Below, in pieces: positions 1-5,329 of a stretch of 5,381 nt of DNA; positions within the stretch are counted from its first letter, which is position 1, and every line of letters starts with the position of its first letter. A model generated the notes under the pieces. The model made no database searches and was not told the origin of the DNA. It saw only the letters and a program-made list of their open reading frames with translations. The stretch lies in NCBI GenBank assembly GCA_046757565.1, contig JBHHYN010000160.1, positions 1 through 5,381 on the forward strand, in the 5' to 3' direction. The translations under genes and the position numbers were made by a program. This stretch comes from JBHHYN01 sp046757565. GTDB taxonomy: Bacteria; Pseudomonadota; Gammaproteobacteria; Eutrophobiales; Eutrophobiaceae.

Positions 1-52
1 AGTTTTTATTCAAAAGTCTTTCTTGTTAACCCACAGATTCTGCTGAAGAGCC
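1..52. repeat. Left arm of a 52-bp perfect inverted repeat at the window ends (probable insertion-sequence end)
   Basis: Bases 1-52 are the exact reverse complement of 5330-5381, and identity stops at base 53 (A, against the G expected from the right side). Read outward from the unique sequence, the arm starts GGCTCTTCAGCAGAATC. A GG(C)TCTTC start resembles, from memory, the termini of ISL3-family insertion sequences. No transposase lies inside the window, so the element would have to extend outward. The 8 bases just inside each arm (53-60 ACATCTCT and 5322-5329 TAATCATC) do not match, so the two arms are not the two sides of one insertion with an 8-bp target duplication. An assembly or amplification artefact is the main alternative. 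Confidence 0.85.
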
Positions 53-239
53 ACATCTCTATATTGACCTATTCATTATACAGATCAATAAGTTATAAAT
101 TTTCTATTCAATCATACCAACGAAATTTTACTTTTGAAAGCATCGATAATTATAGGATAAATAAGGATTTTTACTTGATTTTACTGTTCAACTAGTCTAG
201 TAATAGCTATTATGTTATTTTTTATAGTGAAAAAAAACT
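53..239. other. AT-rich leader upstream of the PilZ gene
   Basis: This stretch is strongly AT-rich and codes for nothing I can recognise. It contains a perfect 12-bp palindrome, TAATAGCTATTA, at 201-212, directly preceded by the interrupted palindrome ACTAG-T-CTAGT at 191-201. A weak promoter-like pair is TTGAAA (134-139) with GATAAA (156-161), 16 bases apart. TATAGT at 223-228 also resembles a -10 box but has no good -35 partner. None of these decides where transcription begins. Confidence 0.4.
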
Positions 240-752
240 GTGTATAGTCAAAAAGTTAACAGATATTCCAAGAAACTACGTAAGAAGGGGCATTATCGGT
301 TTCAGAAGAATTGTAGCGAATTGAAACCGGTGCGGGACGCCCAAACCGGGTTTATTCATCACCCGGTTAATTTCCCTATTGAATTCAGGCGGCTCTGGTT
401 CCCGGAAAAACAGGACGGGGCGGTCAACACCGGAAAAATCGGGGTGATGTTTGAATCGCAGAAATACATCAAGCCGGGAACAACAGTGGAAATCGTCATC
501 CCCTTGCGTAATGAAACCGAAAAGTTCCGGGGAAAGGTCGTCCTGGTGCGTGATCATAGCGATTATTATGAAATAGGTTTGTGGATGTACCACCACGACG
601 ATGCCAGCCGTGTCCGTATTGTAGAGCAGATCTGTCATATTGAGACATATCTGCAGGAGAAAAAATACCGCGATGGCCCGTATTCCATCAACCATGATCG
701 CATTACGGAAGAATGGATTTCCAAGTATGCAGGCAGTGTCCCTACACTGTAA
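240..752 (+). CDS. Atypical PilZ-domain protein
   Basis: A soluble 170-residue protein with no signal peptide or membrane helix. After a very basic N-terminus (about 1-36), residues 38-49 read FIHHPVNFPIEF, followed by NTGKIG (63-68), KPGTTVEIVIPL (78-89) and FRGKVVLVRD...YEIGLWM (97-116). That is the strand order of a PilZ beta-barrel. PilZ domains bind cyclic di-GMP through RxxxR and [D/N]xSxxG. Here the arginine pair is replaced by a His-His-Pro segment, and the serine of the second motif is Gly65, so binding may be weak or lost. The C-terminal part (about 124-165, with VEQICHIETYLQEK and EEWISKYA) resembles a conserved tail that I recall from gammaproteobacterial PilZ proteins. The GTG start at 240 has no clear ribosome binding site, but an in-frame stop at 228-230 limits the frame. 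TTG at 321 or GTG at 330 are alternatives. The gene ends 14 bp from the end of msrA, which faces it. Confidence 0.8.
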   Translation: MYSQKVNRYSKKLRKKGHYRFQKNCSELKPVRDAQTGFIHHPVNFPIEFRRLWFPEKQDGAVNTGKIGVMFESQKYIKPGTTVEIVIPLRNETEKFRGKVVLVRDHSDYYEIGLWMYHHDDASRVRIVEQICHIETYLQEKKYRDGPYSINHDRITEEWISKYAGSVPTL

Positions 753-766
753 GCTGTAAACAGCAC

Positions 767-1396
767 TCAGGAAGTGACAGGTATGCCCGTTCCGCCCAGG
801 CCACAGTAACCGGCCGGGTTCTTTGCCAGGTATTGCTGGTGGTAATCCTCGGCATAATAAAATTCCGCTGCTTCGACGATTTCAGTGGTAATTGCTGAAA
901 ACCCCGCCGCAGTTAAATTTCTCTGATAATCCCCTCTTGATTTTATGGCAATGCCCTTTTGCCCTTTATTATAAGTATAGATACCGGATCGGTATTGAGT
1001 GCCAATATCATTACCCTGGCGCATGCCCTGCGTGGGGTCATGGGCCTCCCAGAATACCCTGAGCAACGCCTCATAGTCCGTTTTTCCAGGGTCGTAGATA
1101 ACCAATACGACTTCATTATGGCCCGTCAAGCCGCTGCAGACTTCCTCATAGAGCGGGTTTGGAGTATAGCCCCCTGAGTAACCAACGGCGGTGGTATAGA
1201 TACCCTCTGACTCCCAGAATTTCCGTTCCGCACCCCAAAAACAGCCCAGACCAAACATCGCCTTTTCCAGTCCATTGGGAAATGGTGGTTTAACCGGATT
1301 AGCGTTAACAAAATGCCGGTTCGAAACCGGCATGGGATCCGGCCGGCCCGGCACGGCTTCTTGCTCAAGTGGCATCTGTACTTTTCTGTTTAACAC
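767..1396 (-). CDS. msrA: Peptide-methionine (S)-S-oxide reductase MsrA
   Basis: A cytoplasmic repair enzyme that reduces methionine S-sulfoxide, free or in proteins, back to methionine, drawing electrons from thioredoxin. At 209 residues it matches the roughly 212 of E. coli MsrA and aligns with it along its full length. The catalytic motif GCFWG is at 51-55 (Cys52). GYSGGYTPNPLYEEVCSGLTGH (72-93), FWEAHDPTQGMRQGNDIGTQYRS (115-137), FYYAEDYHQQYL (179-190) and GYCGLGGTG (196-204, resolving Cys198) all follow. The second recycling cysteine of the E. coli enzyme, near its C-terminus, is absent: this protein ends GTGIPVTS. The GTG start is chosen because AGAGGT lies 6 bases upstream, while the overlapping ATG at 1398-1396 is out of frame and stops at once. 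The gene shares a strand with the membrane-protein gene 105 bp upstream and may be read through from it. Confidence 0.96.
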   Translation of the reverse strand: MLNRKVQMPLEQEAVPGRPDPMPVSNRHFVNANPVKPPFPNGLEKAMFGLGCFWGAERKFWESEGIYTTAVGYSGGYTPNPLYEEVCSGLTGHNEVVLVIYDPGKTDYEALLRVFWEAHDPTQGMRQGNDIGTQYRSGIYTYNKGQKGIAIKSRGDYQRNLTAAGFSAITTEIVEAAEFYYAEDYHQQYLAKNPAGYCGLGGTGIPVTS

Positions 1397-1402
1397 ATTG
1401 TT

Positions 1403-1408
1403 ACCTCT
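1403..1408 (-). promoter_or_regulatory. Ribosome binding site deciding the msrA GTG start
   Basis: AGAGGT on the minus strand lies 6 bases before the GTG at 1396-1394. It is the only good Shine-Dalgarno match nearby and supports GTG over the overlapping out-of-frame ATG. Confidence 0.7.
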
Positions 1409-1426
1409 ACGACAGCATATCAGCTA

Positions 1427-1447
1427 ACAGGGCATTATCATGCCTGT
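1427..1447. other. Small imperfect hairpin between the membrane-protein gene and msrA
   Basis: GGCAT (1431-1435) and ATGCC (1440-1444) form a 5-bp stem around TATC, extended by ACA/TGT with one bulged G (1430). On the minus strand it lies after the membrane-protein gene and before msrA. No T-run follows, so it is not a standard terminator. It may be an RNA stem in the msrA leader, or chance. Confidence 0.3.
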
Positions 1448-1501
1448 GAATAGGTTTCATATGCCGCGATAGTGAGACTGGTAAATATCACCGGATTACG
1501 A

Positions 1502-1885
1502 TTAACCGTCATTGTCATTGAACGATTGATTTGGTGAACGTTCTTCGATGTCCTTTTTCCTCCCTGTTCTGTAAGCATCGACAGCCCCAATGATCCAACA
1601 GACAATTATCAGCATAAAGAGGACATTAAATGTCAGGTTCTCAGAATCGGCAGATGCCTGGGTAGTAGCGTTTAAGATTGTACTCATACTGATTATCCCG
1701 CCATCCAACTCAATCTTTTCCAGGATCGTAAGGGCTTGCTGTACTGCTTTTACTACGATCACGGACAGACTGACCAGGACCGTGAGCATTATGACTGTAC
1801 CCCGTTTATAGGATTTTAAAACAAACTGACCCAGGCCAGGTAATATCAAACCAGACAACAATAGTCCCTTTAATGAGTTATTCAT
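1502..1885 (-). CDS. Small PGLGQ-motif inner-membrane protein of unknown function
   Basis: A 127-residue protein with three likely membrane helices: about 7-23 (GLLLSGLILPGLGQFVL), 31-50 (VIMLTVLVSLSVIVV...) and 86-105 (FNVLFMLIIVCWIIGAVDAY). A basic YRTGRKK follows and then a polar, acidic tail to the end. The PGLGQ turn in the first hydrophobic segment, next to a basic SYKRG loop, resembles TM2-like and DUF5683-type small membrane proteins, but I cannot assign a family firmly and no catalytic residues stand out. The loop between helices 2 and 3 (about 51-85) is predicted to lie on the opposite side from the basic tail. ATG at 1885 is preceded by AAAGG with only 3 bases of spacing, so the ribosome binding site is closer than usual. 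Same strand as msrA, which lies downstream. The function is unknown, and any link to MsrA is only positional. Confidence 0.75.
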   Translation of the reverse strand: MNNSLKGLLLSGLILPGLGQFVLKSYKRGTVIMLTVLVSLSVIVVKAVQQALTILEKIELDGGIISMSTILNATTQASADSENLTFNVLFMLIIVCWIIGAVDAYRTGRKKDIEERSPNQSFNDNDG

Positions 1886-2187
1886 GAGCCTTTCTTCAAT
1901 CCTTCACTACATGACACACAACTAACGATTAATGCCGAAGTGGCCATCTCACTTCCTCGTACGTTTTGCTTTCAGTCATGGATAATAGTGGCAGATAACA
2001 ATAAAAAATCAATAAAACCGGCGTGTCGCAGGCAGCTGAAGATTTTTCCTGATAATTTATTTGTATAGATGGACATTTTATGCACAGCCATTTCTTCTTT
2101 GGCCCTGGAAAACCCCGAGGCAATTTCGTTTATCTTATTAAATTTCATATTGTTAACGTTATAACTTGCAAAGATATCTTACCCTTT

Positions 2188-2216
2188 TTTACTGGTGGCG
2201 CACTATCCGTTATACT
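2188..2216 (+). promoter_or_regulatory. Candidate sigma70-type promoter of the radical SAM gene
   Basis: TTTACT (2188-2193) and TATACT (2211-2216) are separated by exactly 17 bases, matching the -35 and -10 consensus at 4 of 6 and 5 of 6 positions. Transcription would begin near 2223, giving a leader of about 84 bases. Confidence 0.5.
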
Positions 2217-2257
2217 GCTTAACATCTGGGGATAAAAAATAATAATTGATCTATCAA

Positions 2258-2283
2258 CCAGCGTACGTCTGGAAACAGACTGG
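2258..2283 (+). other. Leader hairpin with a GAAA tetraloop before the radical SAM gene
   Basis: GTCTG (2267-2271) pairs with CAGAC (2276-2280) around a GAAA loop of the stable GNRA type. CCA (2258-2260) can pair with TGG (2281-2283) beyond a 6-base bulge. The stem ends 11 bases before the ribosome binding site, so it could affect translation, but it is short. Confidence 0.35.
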
Positions 2284-2294
2284 AAAAAACCGAC

Positions 2295-2299
2295 AGGAG
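2295..2299 (+). promoter_or_regulatory. Ribosome binding site deciding the TTG start of the radical SAM gene
   Basis: AGGAG lies 7 bases before TTG 2307-2309. The nearby ATG at 2314 is in another frame, so TTG is the best start. Confidence 0.8.
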
Positions 2300-2306
2300 A
2301 GAAAAA

Positions 2307-3683
2307 TTGAGTTATGTTGTCTCCATAGACAGACCAGATACTGTTTTATACCCCAGATTTAAGGTATATACACAGAGACAGATAGAGCAAATACTGCCTT
2401 TTCGGAAACTTCCCGAAACACTGCAATTTGAGACCAAAGTTGTATCAAATATCCTCCCTTTCCGTGTTAATCAATATGTCATTGATGAATTGATTAACTG
2501 GGACAATCCTGAGAATGATCCACTGTTTACCCTGACCTTTCCACAACGGGGGATGATCCCGCCAGCTGCATTCGATCAAATGGCTGCATTGATTGCAAAA
2601 AATCCCGGTCATGCCGAGATCGAACAACTGGCGAAACAATTAAGAAAAGGGTTAAATCCACATCCCTCGGGACAGATGGAACTTAATATTCCTGAATTGG
2701 GACACCATAAACTGGCGGGAATGCAACATAAATATCGCGAAACCCTGCTATTCTTTCCAATCCAGGGACAGGTCTGTCACTCTTATTGCACGTTTTGTTT
2801 TCGTTGGGCCCAGTTTGTAGGCGATAAGTCACTCAGATTCGCATCTAATGAAGTTGAGATCTTGTACAATTACCTTTCCAGGCACAGGGAAATTACGGAT
2901 CTCCTGATAACAGGCGGGGATCCCATGGTGATGAAGACACGTCATCTGGTCCACTACCTGAATCGCATTACTGAAACCGGATTTGATCATGTCCAAAACC
3001 TGCGTTTTGGCACGAAAGCGCTGACTTACTGGCCACAGCGTTTTATTTCCGATGCAGATGCTGATGATCTGTTGCGTATATTTGAAAAACTCATCGAAGC
3101 CGGCAAACATGTCTCCATCATGGCGCATATCAATCACTGGCGGGAACTGGATCCGGTTATGACACAGCGCGCCATCTTGAGGATCAAAAACACCGGTGCC
3201 GAAATCAGGGCCCAGGGCCCCTTACTGGCAAAAATCAATGATGATCCTGTCGTGTGGACAAAAATGTGGCATGAGCAGGTCAAGCTTGGAATTATCCCAT
3301 ATTATATGTTTGTTGAACGTGATACCGGTGCACAACGATTTTTTGAAGTTCCATTGGTGAACGCATGGCAAATTTACCGTGACGCAATAAAGAATGTATC
3401 AGGCCTTGCACGTACGGTGCGTGGACCTTCGATGAGTTCCGGACCAGGTAAAATTGAAATACAGGGAATAACTGAAATAAACGGCCAAAAACTGTTTGTC
3501 TTGCGTTTTATCCAGGGGCGTAACGAAAATTGGGTACAACGCCCCTTCTTTGCAGAGTATGATCCTGAAGCAACATGGCTGACTGATTTACAACCTGCAT
3601 TCAACCAAGGCAAATTCTTCTTTGAAGATGAATACCTGCAGATTCTTACCGAAAATAATGCGCTGAATCTAATCCCGAACTAG
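2307..3683 (+). CDS. KamA-family radical SAM protein (lysine 2,3-aminomutase-like, substrate uncertain)
   Basis: A 458-residue cytoplasmic enzyme of the KamA family, in which a [4Fe-4S] cluster, S-adenosylmethionine and PLP move an amino group between carbons 2 and 3 of an amino acid. Seen: an N-terminal helical part (about 1-140), the cluster motif CHSYCTFC with Cys157, 161 and 164, ITGGDPM (201-207) for SAM binding, RFGTKALTYWPQRF (233-246), and a PLP-loop with Lys382 in SSGPGKIEI. A C-terminal extension (about 395-458) follows. Length is near that of clostridial KamA (416) and well above EpmB (342). The two aspartates that hold the lysine side chain in clostridial KamA (Asp293 and Asp330) are not kept. 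By eye the first position falls on Arg338 in FVERDTG and the second on a serine near 375, so calling it a lysine mutase would overstate the evidence. No acetyltransferase (ablB), efp or epmA gene is nearby. Starts at TTG after AGGAG. The end overlaps the convergent metallopeptidase gene by 15 bp. Confidence 0.9.
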   Translation: MSYVVSIDRPDTVLYPRFKVYTQRQIEQILPFRKLPETLQFETKVVSNILPFRVNQYVIDELINWDNPENDPLFTLTFPQRGMIPPAAFDQMAALIAKNPGHAEIEQLAKQLRKGLNPHPSGQMELNIPELGHHKLAGMQHKYRETLLFFPIQGQVCHSYCTFCFRWAQFVGDKSLRFASNEVEILYNYLSRHREITDLLITGGDPMVMKTRHLVHYLNRITETGFDHVQNLRFGTKALTYWPQRFISDADADDLLRIFEKLIEAGKHVSIMAHINHWRELDPVMTQRAILRIKNTGAEIRAQGPLLAKINDDPVVWTKMWHEQVKLGIIPYYMFVERDTGAQRFFEVPLVNAWQIYRDAIKNVSGLARTVRGPSMSSGPGKIEIQGITEINGQKLFVLRFIQGRNENWVQRPFFAEYDPEATWLTDLQPAFNQGKFFFEDEYLQILTENNALNLIPN

Positions 3684-4163
3684 TTGTTTAAAAAGACTTG
3701 ATTCACGTTTAAAAAAACCTTCTGTATGGTAGGAGTCCTCAAATTTAAATAATTCATAGTCAAGATGATGGCAGAATTCATGCAATAGTGTTCTCAAAAA
3801 GGTGCGGAAGGCCACTACTCTTTTATGCTTCACCGTTCGCATCCAGACCGTTATACAAGCGCTTTGCACTCCATCCTCTGGTTCATACAATCCATGAAGT
3901 TCTCCCCAGTTGCTGGAAGGGCGTACCGTCAAGACCCGGGTACGGCTGGCCGGTGCGCCAGTATCCGCAACAAGGGCATCAATAATTTTGATCGAAACGT
4001 CCTCAGCTGCATCTCTATCCTCACTTTTTAACGCCTGCTCAAGAGACACGATGTTGACCTTAAATTCACTGGGCACTGTTAACCTGACACGCTCAATCCC
4101 GTCACTTCGACGGTAAACAGCCTGCTGTTTCTTTGACAATTTATAGTAATAATCATAAACCAT
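3669..4163 (-). CDS. Putative small HExxH zinc metallopeptidase, unclassified
   Basis: A 164-residue soluble protein with no signal peptide. The C-terminal helix TLLHEFCHHLDYE (125-137) carries HEFCH (His128, Glu129, His132), the zinc and catalytic motif of zincin metallopeptidases. Fourteen residues after His132 comes HTEGFFKRES (146-155), where His146 or Glu148 could be the third zinc ligand. The spacing is like that of small stand-alone SprT- or minigluzincin-type domains. The N-terminal half (basic 8-30, then VPSEFKVNIVSLEQALKSEDRDAAEDVSIKIIDAL) has no motif I know, while the middle (SSNWGELHGLYEPEDGVQSACITVWMRT) looks like the beta-hairpin edge strands preceding the active-site helix. 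The substrate is unknown. ATG at 4163 has no evident ribosome binding site, so the start is only moderately sure. The last 15 bp overlap the end of the convergent radical SAM gene. Confidence 0.78.
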   Translation of the reverse strand: MVYDYYYKLSKKQQAVYRRSDGIERVRLTVPSEFKVNIVSLEQALKSEDRDAAEDVSIKIIDALVADTGAPASRTRVLTVRPSSNWGELHGLYEPEDGVQSACITVWMRTVKHKRVVAFRTFLRTLLHEFCHHLDYELFKFEDSYHTEGFFKRESSLFKQLVRD

Positions 4164-4201
4164 ATCGTATACTTAACTGACAGAGACATTCTGATTTTTT
4201 G

Positions 4202-4227
4202 TAAAGCAAATGATATATTTGCGTTTA
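4202..4227. promoter_or_regulatory. Candidate operator: GCAAAT-GATAT-ATTTGC inverted repeat
   Basis: GCAAAT (4206-4211) and ATTTGC (4217-4222) are perfect inverted arms around 5 bases. Beyond one unpaired G (4223), TAAA (4202-4205) mirrors TTTA (4224-4227), giving 10-bp arms. Its right edge overlaps a possible -35 box (TTAACA 4225-4230), which suits a repressor site or a DNA hairpin. No regulator gene is in the window. Confidence 0.4.
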
Positions 4228-4293
4228 ACAAAGTTGCTATTGGCAGGGTAACTCTGATTATTCCGGACCTCCCTGTGCTTCATGGATGTATCG

Positions 4294-4333
4294 TCATGGA
4301 AGCTCTGGATGTAATCATCCAGAGCTTCCATGA
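4294..4333. repeat. Perfect 18-bp inverted repeat with a TAAT loop
   Basis: TCATGGAAGCTCTGGATG (4294-4311) and CATCCAGAGCTTCCATGA (4316-4333) are exact reverse complements separated by only TAAT. The pairing breaks immediately outside (G4293 against A4334). It ends 56 bases before the hemerythrin start. Neither strand has a T-run after the stem, so it is not a normal intrinsic terminator. It could be a stable RNA leader hairpin, a dispersed palindromic repeat or a protein target. No second copy is visible in this window. Confidence 0.9.
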
Positions 4334-4376
4334 AATCGTCGCGTTTAAGGATTTACCCCGCTTGCGCTCTTATGTA

Positions 4377-4383
4377 AAGGAAG
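4377..4383 (+). promoter_or_regulatory. Ribosome binding site of the hemerythrin gene
   Basis: AAGGAAG sits 6 bases before ATG 4390 and supports that start. Confidence 0.7.
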
Positions 4384-4389
4384 TTTATT

Positions 4390-4944
4390 ATGCATGCTAC
4401 AACAGAAAAACTCCTGGAAGATCATGGAAATATAAAAAAGTTGCTGGATCTGCTCGAGATACAGGCCGAACATCTGGAATCTGGTGAATATGCGGATATG
4501 CAGCTTATCTCTGACATCATGCACTACTTTACCAATTATCCGGATGTTTATCACCATCCGCTCGAGGACCGGATATTCGAGGCACTCAAGAACAGAGACA
4601 GGAATGCAGCTGATCTGATCGATGAGATATACAGCGAACATCAGGTAATCGCATCTAATTCGACAGAAATACTTGATGAAGCAACACGAATACAGGGTGG
4701 GGGAATCTCCTCCCGCGAAACCTTCATACAGCAATTAAAGGACTATATTACCGCCTACCGTTCCCATATCGACAAGGAAGAGAGTGAATTATTCCCTCTC
4801 GCGGAGCACACATTGGGAGATGAAGACTGGCGCTCAATCAATATTGACATGCAGGATAAGGAAGATCCGGTATTTAATAAAATCCTGGAAAAAGAATATG
4901 AGGAATTATATAAGGTAATACTGATCAAGACAGACGAAACATAG
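4390..4944 (+). CDS. Hemerythrin-like (HHE-domain) protein
   Basis: A 184-residue soluble protein that is almost wholly helical, with the metal ligands of a hemerythrin-type four-helix bundle: His12 (LLEDHGNI), His45 (DIMHYF), His55/His56 with Glu59 (YHHPLED), His84 (YSEHQVI), and His126 with Glu130 (SHIDKEE). Such domains hold a non-haem di-iron centre and are used for binding O2, NO or iron, or for stress responses, but the exact role cannot be read from sequence. The HHP-x-ED and HxxxE motifs are typical of the bacterial HHE family. A C-terminal acidic helix (about 155-176) extends past the bundle. The start is supported by AAGGAAG 6 bases upstream. It stands alone on its strand behind a leader with a strong 18-bp hairpin, and its stop is 15 bp from that of the convergent last gene. 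Confidence 0.92.
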   Translation: MHATTEKLLEDHGNIKKLLDLLEIQAEHLESGEYADMQLISDIMHYFTNYPDVYHHPLEDRIFEALKNRDRNAADLIDEIYSEHQVIASNSTEILDEATRIQGGGISSRETFIQQLKDYITAYRSHIDKEESELFPLAEHTLGDEDWRSINIDMQDKEDPVFNKILEKEYEELYKVILIKTDET

Positions 4945-4959
4945 AGAACCACCCCTATA

Positions 4960-5328
4960 TCAATGAAAAAGCCCCTTAAGTTTATCGCCCGCCTTGCCGA
5001 ATCCTTCCTTGACAGCGCTACCGGTCTTTTTGGTTTTCTCAACCAGCCTGGCCGTTCCTTGACTGGCTGCCTGTTTAGCTCCCGCTACCTTATCCGTGAT
5101 AACACCTGTTAATTTATCCAGGTTCAATACATCTGCGACAGAACTTACACCGGATTTGATGCTTGTCATGATTTTTTCCGCAACTTCACCGGCCGATGCA
5201 CCATTCTTATCTTTACCGATATCCTGCAGGTGAATATTCGGCAGGCCGGCAGTAAGCTTTTTGCCTTTCAAGGCGCTGTGACTAACGCTCACCCGCCCCT
5301 CATTTATATATAGATTCTCAATAATCAT
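4960..5328 (-). CDS. C-terminal part of an AsmA-like protein, probably 5'-truncated at the repeat
   Basis: A 122-residue frame starting MIIENLYINEGRVSVSHS, then LKGKKLTAGLPNIHLQDIGKDKNGASAGEVAEKIMTSI (21-58) and a Lys/Gly/Ala-rich amphipathic tail ending KAGDKLKGLFH. From memory, this pattern (IIExLxIxxGxVxVS, LPxIxLxxIGKDxxGAxxxEVAEKI and a repetitive K-A-G tail ending LKGLF) is the C-terminus of small AsmA-like envelope proteins, which normally have an N-terminal membrane anchor and about twice this length. That N-terminal part is missing. The repeat arm begins one base upstream of the ATG (5330 against 5328), and the frame runs into it as PTDSAEEP before a stop at 5355-5353. So the gene is probably disrupted and the ATG an internal methionine. 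GAAGAG lies 3 bases before the ATG, so separate translation is possible but not well supported. Family assignment is by recall. Confidence 0.65.
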   Translation of the reverse strand: MIIENLYINEGRVSVSHSALKGKKLTAGLPNIHLQDIGKDKNGASAGEVAEKIMTSIKSGVSSVADVLNLDKLTGVITDKVAGAKQAASQGTARLVEKTKKTGSAVKEGFGKAGDKLKGLFH

Positions 5329-5329
5329 C

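Larger units (their letters stand above)
1886..2306. other. 421-bp intergenic region between divergent genes
   Basis: No gene is credible here. A 64-codon minus-strand frame (1929-2123) would start with TTG without a ribosome binding site and has no recognisable domain. The right part holds the promoter and leader of the radical SAM gene, annotated separately. Other visible structure is slight: GAAGTG/CACTTC (1937-1942 and 1950-1955) around a 7-base loop, and two adjoining short palindromes, GTTAAC (2152-2157) and GTTATAAC (2158-2165), which lie 22 bases before the -35 box and could be an operator. I found no convincing promoter for the minus-strand membrane-protein gene. Confidence 0.5.
4164..4389. 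other. Divergent intergenic region upstream of the hemerythrin gene
   Basis: This 226-bp stretch separates two divergent genes, so it must hold promoters for both. It contains two inverted repeats (4202-4227 and 4294-4333), annotated separately. Promoter matches are poor: TTAACA (4225-4230) is a good -35 for the plus strand but has no proper -10 at 16-18 bases, and TTGCTA (4234-4239) with GATTAT (4256-4261) is mediocre. Confidence 0.5.

Noticed and set aside
276..695. 139-codon minus-strand frame opposite the PilZ gene
   Set aside because: It is a shadow of the PilZ frame, has no ribosome binding site and no recognisable domain. The plus-strand frame has PilZ-like motifs.
753..764. GCTGT-AA-ACAGC as a two-way terminator between the PilZ gene and msrA
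   Set aside because: The stem is only 4-5 bp and no T-run follows on either strand.
1929..2123. 64-codon minus-strand frame in the 421-bp intergenic region
   Set aside because: It starts with TTG, has no Shine-Dalgarno sequence, low-complexity composition and no domain. An internal ATG would leave only 16 residues.
2307..3683. Naming the radical SAM gene kamA or epmB
   Set aside because: The lysine-binding aspartates are not evident, the protein is about 115 residues longer than EpmB, and no epmA or efp lies nearby. A gene symbol would imply a substrate that I cannot support.
4294..4333. The 18-bp hairpin as an intrinsic terminator
   Set aside because: The base runs after the stem are AAATCGTC on one strand and CGATACATC on the other, with no T-run. 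There is also no upstream gene on the plus strand to terminate.
4345..4734. 129-codon minus-strand frame opposite the hemerythrin gene
   Set aside because: Shadow of a clear HHE-domain gene with a full set of ligands and a good ribosome binding site.
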